Shown: piece after piece, positions 56,224-64,000 of the stretch
Numbering within the stretch: the stretch's first letter is position 1
Layout: each line of letters begins with the position of its first letter
Assembly: GCF_014901205.1 (NCBI RefSeq)
Contig: NZ_JACNMU010000010.1
Location: 1 to 64,000 of the forward strand
Source of the DNA: Meridianimarinicoccus sp. MJW13
GTDB lineage: Bacteria > Pseudomonadota > Alphaproteobacteria > Rhodobacterales > Rhodobacteraceae
Reading direction: 5' to 3'
Length of the DNA stretch: 64,000 nt
Translations under genes and position numbers: made by a program
The notes under the pieces: model-generated
Database searches by the model: none
The model's input: the letters and a program-made list of their open reading frames with translations, nothing else
Told to the model about the DNA's origin: nothing

Positions 56224-56742
56224 TCACTTGCGGTGCGCGCGCACGAAGAAGGCCAGCGCGATCAGGCCCGAGCCGTTGAACAGCAGTTCGATCCCCAGAA
56301 GGATGCCCAGCAGGCTGACCGAGGCGACCGCGAAATTGGCGATGATATAGCCGGCCAGCAGCACCGACAGGGCGCCCGACAGCAGCATCGGCCAGAAGTA
56401 CGGGGTCGATTTCATTCCCCAGGCCAGCACCAGCCGCAGGATGCCGCTGGCGGCCAGCATGATGGTGACCAGCAGCGCCAGCGAGATCACGCCTTCCAGC
56501 GGGTTGGCGATGAAGGACACGCCGAGAAACAGCATCAGCACGCCCATGGCGACCGAGAAGATCTTGCGCCCGGTGCCCGTTTCCGACAGCCCCAGGAAAA
56601 CCTGGATGCCGCCGAGGATCAGGAACAGAAGGCCGGTCACGATGGTCACCGCCATCGAGGCCGCGACCGCGTTGCCAAGGGCAAACAGCCCGAAGACCAC
56701 CGACAGGATGCCGAGGATCAGCCATTTCGTCCAACTCTTCAT
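56224..56742 (-). CDS. HdeD family (DUF308) inner-membrane protein
   Basis: The 172-residue protein has six membrane segments (KWLILGILSVVFGLFALGNA, AVTIVTGLLFLILGGIQVFLG, VAMGVLMLFLGVSFIANP and so on), which is the HdeD/DUF308 pattern. E. coli HdeD contributes to acid resistance at high cell density. GGAG lies nine bases before the ATG. It follows leuC by 28 bases in the same direction and separates leuC from leuD. Confidence 0.87.
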   Translation of the reverse strand: MKSWTKWLILGILSVVFGLFALGNAVAASMAVTIVTGLLFLILGGIQVFLGLSETGTGRKIFSVAMGVLMLFLGVSFIANPLEGVISLALLVTIMLAASGILRLVLAWGMKSTPYFWPMLLSGALSVLLAGYIIANFAVASVSLLGILLGIELLFNGSGLIALAFFVRAHRK

Positions 56743-56770
56743 GTCTTGAGTCTCCGGTTCGTTTTCTGGG

Positions 56771-58186
56771 TCAGGCGTCGGTCAGGGTGCGCACGTCGGT
56801 CAGCTTGCCGGTGACGGCGGCAGCGGCGGCCATGGCCGGGCTGAGCAGGTGGGTGCGTCCGCCCCGGCCCTGACGACCTTCGAAGTTGCGGTTCGAGGTG
56901 GCCGCGCAACGTTCGCCGGGGGCCAGCTGGTCGGGGTTCATGGCAAGGCACATGGAACAGCCCGCCAGGCGCCATTCGAAGCCGGCCTCCTTGAAGATGT
57001 CGGCCAGACCTTCTTCCTCGGCCTGGGCGCGGACCAGACCCGAACCCGGCACGACCATGGCGCGCATGCCTTCCTTGATCTTGCGGCCCTTCAGGATGGC
57101 GGCGGCGGCGCGCAGGTCCTCGATTCGGCCGTTGGTGCAGGACCCGATGAAGACCGTGTCGATCTCGATCTCGGTCAGCGGCGTGCCCGGCTTCAGGCCC
57201 ATGTATTCCAGCGAGCGCGCGGCGGCTTCCACCTTGCCGCCCTTGAAATCCTCGGGCGCGGGAACCTTGGCGGTGATCGGCAGCACATCCTCGGGCGAGG
57301 TGCCCCATGTCACCACCGGCTCGATCTCTTCGCCCTTCAGGGTGATGACCTTGTCGAAATGCGCGCCCTCGTCGGTGTAGAGGGTTTGCCACCACTCCAT
57401 TGCGGCGTCCCAATCGGCGCCTTTCGGTGCGTGCGGGCGGCCCTTGACGTAGGCAAAGGTCTTTTCATCCGGCGCGATCAGACCGGCGCGGGCACCGCCC
57501 TCGATGGCCATGTTGCATACGGTCATGCGGCCTTCCATCGACAAGTCGCGGATCGCCTCGCCGCAGTATTCGATGACATAGCCGGTGCCGCCGGCGGTGC
57601 CGGTGACGCCGATCACCGCCAGCGTGATGTCCTTGGCGGTGACGCCCGGACGCAGCTTGCCGGTGACTTCCACCTTCATGTTCTTGGATTTCTTCTGGAT
57701 CAGGGTCTGGGTGGCCAGAACATGTTCCACTTCCGAGGTGCCGATGCCATGCGCCAGTGCGCCGAAGGCGCCATGGGTGGCGGTGTGGCTGTCGCCGCAA
57801 ACCACGGTCATGCCGGGCAGGGTCCAGCCTTGTTCCGGGCCGACGATGTGCACGATGCCCTGACGCACGTCAGACACCGGGTAGTAGTGGATGCCGAAGT
57901 CCTTGGCGTTCTTGTCCAGCGCGGCGACCTGGATGGCCGAATCCTCGGTCATGTTCTTGGGATCTTCACGGCCCGGCGTTGTGGGCACGTTGTGATCGGG
58001 CACGGCGATGGTCTTGTCCGGCGCGCGCACGGTGCGGCCCGCCATGCGCAGCCCTTCGAAGGCCTGCGGGCTGGTGACTTCGTGCACCAGGTGGCGGTCG
58101 ATATACAGAAGGCTGGTGCCGTCCTCGGCCTCATGGGCCAGGTGGGCGTCCCAGATCTTGTCGTAAAGCGTCTTCGCTGCGGTCAT
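56771..58186 (-). CDS. leuC: 3-isopropylmalate dehydratase large subunit
   Basis: LeuC carries the 4Fe-4S cluster of the isomerase. The 471-residue protein has [29 protein letters not shown], the cluster ligands in FIGSCTNGR and GCSMCLAMN, and [16 protein letters not shown]. The ATG at 58186 has GGGAG nine bases upstream. Length and signatures fit LeuC rather than aconitase or HacA. Confidence 0.96.
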   Translation of the reverse strand: MTAAKTLYDKIWDAHLAHEAEDGTSLLYIDRHLVHEVTSPQAFEGLRMAGRTVRAPDKTIAVPDHNVPTTPGREDPKNMTEDSAIQVAALDKNAKDFGIHYYPVSDVRQGIVHIVGPEQGWTLPGMTVVCGDSHTATHGAFGALAHGIGTSEVEHVLATQTLIQKKSKNMKVEVTGKLRPGVTAKDITLAVIGVTGTAGGTGYVIEYCGEAIRDLSMEGRMTVCNMAIEGGARAGLIAPDEKTFAYVKGRPHAPKGADWDAAMEWWQTLYTDEGAHFDKVITLKGEEIEPVVTWGTSPEDVLPITAKVPAPEDFKGGKVEAAARSLEYMGLKPGTPLTEIEIDTVFIGSCTNGRIEDLRAAAAILKGRKIKEGMRAMVVPGSGLVRAQAEEEGLADIFKEAGFEWRLAGCSMCLAMNPDQLAPGERCAATSNRNFEGRQGRGGRTHLLSPAMAAAAAVTGKLTDVRTLTDA

Positions 58187-58461
58187 GGCGGGTCTCTCCC
58201 GAGAATGTATGGCGGTCTGATCAGATGGCGGTGCGGGACAGGTCAGGCACCAAGGCGGGCCGTGGCCGTGCGGGCCTGCCCGTAAAATCGCCACGGCAGG
58301 CGCGCGCGGTCGTCCATATCGAAGATGCCGATCATGCAACGGGCCATAGCCGCTTGGCGCGATCTGTTCAAGCTTCGGGCGCGGCCGGGACCGGGCCGGC
58401 GCGTGTTTTGTTGATCTGTTGCGCGGGCCGGCCCGTATCCCTTTGCAAATGGAGATCAACG

Positions 58462-59097
58462 ATGCCGAAACTGATCAAGACCCTGCACCTGTCGCTGGTG
58501 GGCGGCTTTCTGGCCGCTTCGGTGGCCGCCGCCCCCGAGGCACGGATGTACAAGGGCTATGAAACCCCCGCCTACACGGTGGTCGAAAGCGATGGGCCGA
58601 TCGAGATCCGCGACTACGCCCCCTACCTCAGCGCCGAGGTGACGGTGGATGGCAGCCGCACCGGTGCCGCGAACCGCGGGTTCCGGGTGCTGGCCAACTA
58701 CATTTTCGGCGGCAACGAAGACGAACAGAAGGTCGCCATGACCTCGCCGGTGGCGCAGCTTCCCGGCCTGCCGGACGGTGTTTCGGGCAGCGAAGCGGGG
58801 GACGACGGCCTTTGGACGGTGCGTTTCATGATGCCGCGCGAATTCGATGCCGAAAGCCTGCCGCGACCGGAAAATCCGGCGATCCGGATCACCACGACAC
58901 CGGGTGAGCGGCAGGTGGTGATCCGCTTTTCCGGCCGCTGGACCGAAAGCGCCCTGCGTGAACACTCTGCAACCTTGCAGGCCTGGGCCGATGACCGCGA
59001 CCTGACCCTTGCGGGGCCGCCGCGGTTCTATTTCTACGACGCGCCCTTCACGCTGCCGGGGAACCGCCGCAACGAGGTTGCCTATCGCCTGCAATAG
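58462..59097 (+). CDS. SOUL haem-binding family protein (exported)
   Basis: The 211-residue protein has an N-terminal signal peptide ([23 protein letters not shown]) and the SOUL/HBP fold: [56 protein letters not shown] and the final [12 protein letters not shown] proteins bind haem or tetrapyrroles; whether this one does is not known. The ATG at 58462 has GGAG seven bases upstream. The 275-base gap before it, divergent from leuC, holds nothing I can call. Confidence 0.86.
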   Translation: MPKLIKTLHLSLVGGFLAASVAAAPEARMYKGYETPAYTVVESDGPIEIRDYAPYLSAEVTVDGSRTGAANRGFRVLANYIFGGNEDEQKVAMTSPVAQLPGLPDGVSGSEAGDDGLWTVRFMMPREFDAESLPRPENPAIRITTTPGERQVVIRFSGRWTESALREHSATLQAWADDRDLTLAGPPRFYFYDAPFTLPGNRRNEVAYRLQ

Positions 59098-59171
59098 CTG
59101 CACTGCGGCATTGGCGGGGGATCATTGAGATTTCAGGCGTCCGATGCTATGTTGGAAGGGTCAGGCACCGG

Positions 59172-59609
59172 ATGGCGGTGCCTTTAGAAGGAGTGCAAAC
59201 CCTGTCTCGAATCGACCAAGCGGTCCCCGTTGGGACAGCCCATCCGGCACCTGCCGATGTTTCTCTTTCGGCGCAAAGCGACGAAACGCTTGCCCGAATC
59301 CTCTCCTCACTCTCTGAAGACAAGGCCGAAGACGTGATCTCGATCGATCTGAGTGGACGCTCCGAAATGGCCGATCACATGGTGATCGCCACCGGGCGCT
59401 CGTCGCGGCAGGTCTCGGCGATGGCCGAAAAGCTGACCGATCGGCTCAAGCACGATCTGGGCGTTGGTTGCAAGGTCGAGGGAAAGGATCAGGGGGATTG
59501 GGTGCTCATCGATGCGGGCGATGCCATCGTGCATCTGTTCCGTCCCGAGGTGCGCGAGTTCTACCAGCTCGAAAAGATGTGGATTGCCCCCGGTTCGGCC
59601 GAAGGCTGA
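59172..59609 (+). CDS. rsfS: Ribosome silencing factor RsfS
   Basis: RsfS binds L14 (uL14) and blocks subunit joining. The protein is 145 residues from the ATG at 59172 or 135 from an in-frame CTG at 59202, which has AAGGAG eight bases upstream. The CTG position has the better ribosome site, while the ATG has a poor one. Motifs: DVISIDLSGRSEMADHMVIATGRSSRQVSAMAEKL and DWVLIDAGDAIVHLFRPEVREFYQLEKMW. It precedes rlmH by 18 bases, an order conserved in many bacteria. Confidence 0.92.
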   Translation: MAVPLEGVQTLSRIDQAVPVGTAHPAPADVSLSAQSDETLARILSSLSEDKAEDVISIDLSGRSEMADHMVIATGRSSRQVSAMAEKLTDRLKHDLGVGCKVEGKDQGDWVLIDAGDAIVHLFRPEVREFYQLEKMWIAPGSAEG

Positions 59610-59627
59610 GCGAAAAGGGGATTTCGG

Positions 59628-60098
59628 GTGAAGGTTTCGTTGTGTGTTGTGGGCCGCCTGCGCGGCGGGCCCGAGAAAGATCTTGTCGATACCTATCTGG
59701 AGCGGTTCACCCGCAGCGGGCGGCAGCTTGGGCTGGGTCCGGTGCAGGTGCTCGAGGTCGAGGATCGCAAGGGCGGCGGGCCGGCGGGCGAGGCCGCGCT
59801 GCTGGACAAGATCTGCCCTGCGGGGGCCGTGCGGCTGGCGCTGGATGAGCGCGGGCGGCAGATGACTTCGCCCGAATTCGCCGACCTGCTGGCCGAGTGG
59901 CGCGATGCCGGCAACAGCGAGCTGGCGATCTTCATCGGCGGGGCCGACGGGTTCGAACAGGGGTTCCGTCACGGTTGCGACCGCTGGATGTCCTTTGGGC
60001 CGATGGTCTGGCCGCATATGTTGGCCCGCGTGATGATTGCCGAGCAGCTCTATCGCGCGGCCTCGATCCTCGCCGGATCTCCGTACCACCGCGAATAG
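59628..60098 (+). CDS. rlmH: 23S rRNA (pseudouridine-1915-N3) methyltransferase RlmH
   Basis: RlmH methylates pseudouridine 1915 of 23S rRNA. The 156-residue SPOUT protein has LALDERGRQMTSPEFADLL, FIGGADGF and the C-terminal MVWPHMLARVMIAEQLYRAASILAGSPYHRE. The start is GTG at 59628 with AGGGG seven bases upstream. It forms a pair with rsfS. Confidence 0.95.
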   Translation: MKVSLCVVGRLRGGPEKDLVDTYLERFTRSGRQLGLGPVQVLEVEDRKGGGPAGEAALLDKICPAGAVRLALDERGRQMTSPEFADLLAEWRDAGNSELAIFIGGADGFEQGFRHGCDRWMSFGPMVWPHMLARVMIAEQLYRAASILAGSPYHRE

Positions 60099-60129
60099 AT
60101 GCGCGCCTTGCCCGATCCGGGGTGCGACC

Positions 60130-60195
60130 GCGCGCCGAAGGCGCGCCCGGCCCAACGGGACGCCGGGCCTGAAAAGGCCCAAGTCCGGGCGGGAG
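60130..60195 (+). repeat. Two-hairpin intergenic element, copy D
   Basis: Perfect hairpin GCGCGCC-GAA-GGCGCGC (60130-60146), core CCCGGCCCAACG (60146-60157), hairpin GGGCCT-GAAA-AGGCCC (60165-60180, GNRA-like loop), then GGGCGGGAG (60187-60195). Same order and core as 36724-36796, and inverted relative to 25314 and 33821. It sits between rlmH and the epimerase gene. Confidence 0.6.
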
Positions 60196-60268
60196 TTCCC
60201 CTTGCACCAAAGTCACTGCGCCGCGATACCGGAACCAGCCCTGTGACCCGAGGATCCGACCGCCTGCC

Positions 60269-61138
60269 ATGACCCCGCATCTGTTTTCCTTTGGACACGG
60301 CTATTCCGCCCGTGCCCTGTCCCGCCTGCTGCTGCCCAAGGGCTGGCACATCACCGGCACCACGCGCGACGCTGCAAAGGCCGAGGCGTTGCGGGCCAAG
60401 GGGATCGCACCACTGGTGCTGCCCGGCGACGACCCGCTCCCCGTCCTTGGCACGGCCACGCATCTGTTGGTTTCAGCGGGACCGTCGGCGGCGGGCGACC
60501 CGGCCCTTGCCGCGCTTCGTCCGGCGCTGGACGCGGTCGCCCCAGCGCTGAAATGGATGGGGTATCTGTCCACGACCGGCGTTTACGGCGACCACGCGGG
60601 CGGCTGGGTGGACGAAGACACCCCCCTGACACCGGCCACCCGGCGTGGACAGCTTCGGGTCGAGGCCGAGGCCGCCTGGCAGGCCTTTGCCGCTGAAACC
60701 GGGCTTCCCTTGCACATTTTCCGCCTGGCGGGCATCTATGGCCCCGGACGTGGCCCCTTTGCCAAGGTGCGTGCCGGCACCGCGCGGCAGATCATCAAGC
60801 CGGGGCAGGTGTTCTCGCGCATCCACGTCGATGACATCGCCCAGGTCCTTGCCGCCTCCATCGCCCGGCCCAACCCCGGCGCGATCTACAATCTGTGCGA
60901 CGACGACCCGGCCCCGCCGCAGGACGTGCTGGCCCATGCCGCGCATCTGCTGAACCTGCCCGAGCCGCCGCGCGAGGATTGGGACAGCGCCGAGATGACG
61001 CCGATGGCGCGCAGCTTCTATGCCGAAAGCAAACGGGTGCGGAACGACCGCATCAAGGACGAGCTTGGCGTCACCCTGAAATACCCCGACTATCGCGCCG
61101 GTCTGGCCGCACTTCTGGCCGAGGAACAGGCCGGCTAG
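60269..61138 (+). CDS. NAD-dependent epimerase/dehydratase-like SDR protein
   Basis: The 289-residue extended SDR-type protein starts MTPHLFSFGHGYSARAL, with GHGYSA replacing the classical GxxGxxG. Later it has YLSTTGVYGDHAGGWVDE, the FRLAGIYGPGRGPF segment and FSRIHVDDIAQVL. The usual catalytic YxxxK is not clear, so it may bind a nucleotide-sugar or act as an NAD-dependent enzyme of unknown substrate. It overlaps the convergent gene by four bases. Confidence 0.78.
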   Translation: MTPHLFSFGHGYSARALSRLLLPKGWHITGTTRDAAKAEALRAKGIAPLVLPGDDPLPVLGTATHLLVSAGPSAAGDPALAALRPALDAVAPALKWMGYLSTTGVYGDHAGGWVDEDTPLTPATRRGQLRVEAEAAWQAFAAETGLPLHIFRLAGIYGPGRGPFAKVRAGTARQIIKPGQVFSRIHVDDIAQVLAASIARPNPGAIYNLCDDDPAPPQDVLAHAAHLLNLPEPPREDWDSAEMTPMARSFYAESKRVRNDRIKDELGVTLKYPDYRAGLAALLAEEQAG

Positions 61139-61782
61139 ACCCGCCGCAGCCGGTTCAGCCCCAGTTGTGCTGCCCAGAGCACCAGCAGAAACACCAGCCC
61201 CGAAGCGAAGGTCACGCCGTAGAACACCGCCCGCTCGGCCAGCACCATGTCGTTCAGAAACGGATAGGGCAGCCCGTTGGTGACGCTGCCCACAGGTTCG
61301 GCATTCAGCGGATGCACCACGCCCTCGGCCCAGACCACATAGGCCAGCACAAGCACCCCCAGCCACAGCGCCACCCGCAGCGGCCATCGGAAGGCGCGCT
61401 TGATCCACAGCACGTCGATCCATTGCAACAGCGGCCCCAGCAGGTGCAGGTAATACTCGCGGTAGGCGACGATCTGCTTGTCCCCCATCACCAGCGTCGG
61501 ATCGGTAAAATACAGCCGCCAGTAGGACACCACGACGATCATGTTGACCACCGCCACCACCGAGACGAAGACCTCGGCCTTCGGTCCGGGGCGGCCAAGG
61601 GCGGGCACCAGCATCAGTGCTGCCGCAACAAGGCTGCCGGTCAGCGCCCAGATGGTCAGATAGCGGAATTGCCAGCCGAATTCGGCCATGTTGCCGAAGT
61701 CCTCGACCCGGAAGCGGTCGGCGAAATAGAAGGCCGTCAGCGCCAGAACGACGAGGCGATAGATCAGAACGGGGCGAGACAT
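61135..61782 (-). CDS. Six-helix membrane protein (Pr6Pr/FAR-17a-like)
   Basis: The 215-residue protein has about six membrane helices with FGWQFRYLTIWALTGSLVAAAL, the YREYYLHLLGPLLQWIDVLWI segment and LPYPFLNDM near the fourth loop. The Hxxx-GP and NxxPYPFLN pattern recalls the Pr6Pr family related to FAR-17a/AIG1. Function unknown. GGAG lies six bases before the ATG. It shares CTAG with the epimerase stop. Confidence 0.72.
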   Translation of the reverse strand: MSRPVLIYRLVVLALTAFYFADRFRVEDFGNMAEFGWQFRYLTIWALTGSLVAAALMLVPALGRPGPKAEVFVSVVAVVNMIVVVSYWRLYFTDPTLVMGDKQIVAYREYYLHLLGPLLQWIDVLWIKRAFRWPLRVALWLGVLVLAYVVWAEGVVHPLNAEPVGSVTNGLPYPFLNDMVLAERAVFYGVTFASGLVFLLVLWAAQLGLNRLRRV

Positions 61783-61865
61783 GGGCAGCTCCGGCAGGCG
61801 CGCTGAGGATCAGGCCACCCTAGCAGGAACGCAGGGACAGGCCAGAGGGGAGGATCGGAGACCCG

Positions 61866-61897
61866 CCGCGTGCGAGCGTGTGGGCGCACACCCGCGG
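61866..61897. other. Nested hairpin before the dxs end
   Basis: CCGCG (61866-61870) pairs with CGCGG (61893-61897), and inside, GTGTG-GGCG-CACAC (61878-61891). There is no T-run. It lies in the 208-base gap between the membrane protein and the end of dxs; nothing else is visible in that gap. Confidence 0.4.
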
Positions 61898-61990
61898 CAT
61901 GGGGCCGCCTCTGGCCTGTCCTGCTACCATAGCGTGTAAACAAGTTCAGGGGGAGTCCGGGTTTCCGGATGTTTGACCCCTTGCGCCGGT

Positions 61991-63925
61991 CTATCGCTGG
62001 CGGATCGCCTGTGCAATCTGCTCCACCCCCAGCACATCCAGCACGCGGGCCTCGATGTCCTCGGCGTTCATGGCGGCGCTGGCGTACATGTCTTCGGGGC
62101 TGGCCTGGTCGATGAAGGTGTCGGGGAAGACCATCGAACGGTACTTGAACCCACGATCAAACACCCCTTCCTCGGCCAGCAGTTGCGCCACATGGCTTCC
62201 GAAACCGCCGATGGCGCCCTCTTCGATGGTGATCATCGCCTCATGATCGGCGGCCAGTTGCAGGATCAGGTCGCGGTCCAGCGGCTTGGCAAAGCGGGCA
62301 TCGGCCACGGTGGGCGAGATGCCGCGTGCCATCAGCCCTTCGCGGGCCTTCATGACCTCGGACAGACGCGCTCCGAAGGACAGGATCGCCACGCGCGCGC
62401 CCTCGGCCATGATGCGGCCCTTGCCGATTTCCAGCGGCTCGCCACGTTCGGGCATGTCGACGCCCACGCCTTCGCCACGCGGGAAGCGGAAGGCCGAGGG
62501 GCGGTCGTCGATGGCCGCAGCGGTGGCCACCATGTGCACCAGTTCGGCCTCATCGGCGGCGGCCATCACCACCATGTCGGGCAGATTGGCCAGGAACGCG
62601 ATGTCAAAGCTGCCCGCATGGGTCGGCCCGTCGGCGCCCACCAGTCCGGCGCGGTCGATGGCAAAGCGCACCGGCAGGCGCTGGATCGCCACATCGTGCA
62701 CCACCTGGTCATAGCCGCGTTGCAGGAAGGTGGAATAGAGCGCGCAGAAGGGTTTCAGCCCGCCCGCGGCCAGACCGGCGGCGAAGGTTACCGCGTGCTG
62801 CTCGGCGATACCCACGTCGAAACAGCGGCTGGGATAGCGCTCGGCAAACAGGTTCAGGCCGGTGCCATCGGGCATGGCGGCGGTGATGGCGGCGATGCGG
62901 TCATCCTGCGCGGCCTCCTTCAGCAGCGCGTCGGAAAACACCTTGGTATAGCTGGGCGCGTTCGACGGGGCCTTTTTCTGTGTGCCGGTGGCCACATCGA
63001 ACTTGGCGGTGGCATGGCCCCGGTCGCGGCGGCCCTCGGCGGGGGCATAGCCTTTGCCCTTCTTGGTAATCGTGTGGATCAGGATCGGCCCCTTGGCCCG
63101 CGCCTTGACCGTGCGCAGCACCGGCAGAAGCTGGTGCAGGTCGTGCCCATCCACCGGGCCGATATATGAAAAGCCCAATTCCTCGAACATGGTGCCGCCA
63201 ACGACCGAGTGTTTCAGCAGATCCTTGGCCCGCCGCGCGCCTTCCTTGAAAGGTTCGGGCAGAAGGCTGACGGCGCCCTTGGCGGCGGATTTCAACTCCT
63301 GGTAGGGCTCGCCCGCGTACAGGCGGTTCAGATAGGACGACAGCGCGCCCACCGGCGGAGCGATGGACATGTCGTTGTCGTTCAGGATGACGATCATCCG
63401 CTTTTTCAGGTGACCGGCGTTGTTCATCGCTTCGAAGGCCATGCCGGCGGACATCGACCCGTCGCCAATGACCGCGATGGCATCGCCGATGCCATGGTCG
63501 GGTGCCCCGCCAAGATCGCGCGCCGCCGCGAACCCCAGCGCCGCCGAGATCGAGGTCGAGGAATGCGCCGCCCCGAACGGGTCATAGGGGCTTTCGGCCC
63601 GCTTGGTGAACCCCGACAGCCCGCCCTTCTGGCGCAGGGTGCGGATCCGCTCGCGCCGTCCGGTCAGGATCTTGTGCGGATAGCACTGGTGGCCCACGTC
63701 CCAGATGATCTTGTCGCGCGGCGTATCGAACACCGCGTGCAGGGCCACGGTCAGTTCGACCACGCCAAGGCCCGCGCCCAGATGGCCGCCGGTTTCCGAC
63801 ACCGCGCTGATGGTCTCGGCGCGCAACTCCTTGGCCAGCCGCACCAGTTCGGTGTCCGTGAAGGCTTTTATGTCGGCGGGGGTTTCGACCCGATCCAGAA
63901 GCGGTGTCGACGGGCGCTCGGTCAT
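61991..63925 (-). CDS. dxs: 1-deoxy-D-xylulose-5-phosphate synthase
   Basis: DXS condenses pyruvate with glyceraldehyde 3-phosphate using thiamine diphosphate, the first step of the MEP pathway to isoprenoids. The 644-residue protein has [19 protein letters not shown], the ThDP motif [37 protein letters not shown] and [22 protein letters not shown] precedes the ATG. Upstream on the same strand is the end of ispA, the usual arrangement. Confidence 0.97.
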   Translation of the reverse strand: MTERPSTPLLDRVETPADIKAFTDTELVRLAKELRAETISAVSETGGHLGAGLGVVELTVALHAVFDTPRDKIIWDVGHQCYPHKILTGRRERIRTLRQKGGLSGFTKRAESPYDPFGAAHSSTSISAALGFAAARDLGGAPDHGIGDAIAVIGDGSMSAGMAFEAMNNAGHLKKRMIVILNDNDMSIAPPVGALSSYLNRLYAGEPYQELKSAAKGAVSLLPEPFKEGARRAKDLLKHSVVGGTMFEELGFSYIGPVDGHDLHQLLPVLRTVKARAKGPILIHTITKKGKGYAPAEGRRDRGHATAKFDVATGTQKKAPSNAPSYTKVFSDALLKEAAQDDRIAAITAAMPDGTGLNLFAERYPSRCFDVGIAEQHAVTFAAGLAAGGLKPFCALYSTFLQRGYDQVVHDVAIQRLPVRFAIDRAGLVGADGPTHAGSFDIAFLANLPDMVVMAAADEAELVHMVATAAAIDDRPSAFRFPRGEGVGVDMPERGEPLEIGKGRIMAEGARVAILSFGARLSEVMKAREGLMARGISPTVADARFAKPLDRDLILQLAADHEAMITIEEGAIGGFGSHVAQLLAEEGVFDRGFKYRSMVFPDTFIDQASPEDMYASAAMNAEDIEARVLDVLGVEQIAQAIRQR

Positions 63926-63945
63926 GATCTGTCCTTTTGGGGGGC

Positions 63946-64000
63946 TCAGTGTGTGCGGGAAATAACGAAACGAGCCGCTTCCCGCAAGGTTTCGGCCTGT
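63946..64000 (-). CDS. ispA: Polyprenyl (farnesyl) diphosphate synthase, C-terminal end (partial)
   Basis: The last 17 codons read [17 protein letters not shown] and then TGA. The [11 protein letters not shown] ending is typical of alphaproteobacterial IspA, and the position just upstream of dxs on the same strand fits. Only this end is inside the window. Confidence 0.75.
   Translation of the reverse strand, partial: QAETLREAARFVISRTH

Noticed and set aside
1-64000. tRNA, rRNA, CRISPR array, prophage or insertion sequence
   Set aside because: No cloverleaf, no regularly spaced repeats, no transposase or integrase text, and no long inverted terminal repeats were seen.

Overview
The window looks like a chromosomal backbone segment from an alphaproteobacterium of the Rhodobacterales (Roseobacter/Rhodobacteraceae type). 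It is GC-rich throughout. The gene order is the one expected around the alphaproteobacterial replication origin: secB-dnaQ-coaE-aroE-maf | oriC-like gap | hemJ-rho-mnmE-mnmG-rsmG-parA-parB, followed by hemW-rdgB-rph and hrcA-grpE. No phage, transposase, CRISPR, rRNA or tRNA was seen. Almost every gene is a housekeeping gene.

Layout. 1-4.3 kb: the start of a leftward gene, then a periplasmic molybdopterin-domain-like protein, a hybrid histidine kinase and a LuxR-type response regulator, which together could form a phosphorelay. 4.4-9.6 kb: hslV, an MFS transporter, hslU, Smr, a Tim44-like gene and fxsA. 9.6-20.7 kb: the origin-proximal block. Genes left of about 13 kb run leftward (dnaQ to maf) and genes to the right run rightward (hemJ to parB), so they diverge from a gap with two perfect DnaA boxes, an AT-rich stretch and three GANTC sites. 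Three perfect parS sites lie inside mnmG and rsmG. 20.6-25.2 kb: hemW-rdgB-rph facing hrcA-grpE. 25-34 kb: mutS, the malic enzyme maeB, a secreted MsrA, a DUF2853 protein, a LOG-family protein and dapD. 34-41 kb: a small-protein gene, dapE, GNAT, a DUF2064 glycosyltransferase, rnr, a lytic transglycosylase and radC. 41.3-44.6 kb: dnaK-dnaJ with a heat-shock-type promoter. 44.7-53 kb: alkB, cysQ, and envelope genes (kdsB, galU, kdsD, lptC-lptA-lptB) with hpf and ptsN. 53-64 kb: pirin, a decayed small membrane-protein gene, leuD, an OmpV-type porin, hdeD, leuC, a SOUL protein, rsfS-rlmH, an epimerase, a membrane protein, dxs and the end of ispA.

How the genes work together. parA, parB and the parS sites segregate the origin that probably lies about 3.4-5.6 kb away. 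hslVU, hrcA-grpE and dnaKJ form the protein-quality network. kdsD and kdsB supply CMP-Kdo, and LptC/A/B move the finished LPS. dapD/dapE make lysine and peptidoglycan precursors, and leuC/leuD make leucine.

The least expected content is intergenic. A four-copy family of two-hairpin elements shares a GGCCCAAC core and a GGCGGGAG edge. A conserved ATGAGTATTT-type tail sits beside three 3' ends. There is a pseudogene, a 29-codon ORF with a strong ribosome site, and operator-like dyads upstream of the sensor cluster, rho and dnaK. All calls come from reading the sequence and recalled family knowledge; no database search was run.
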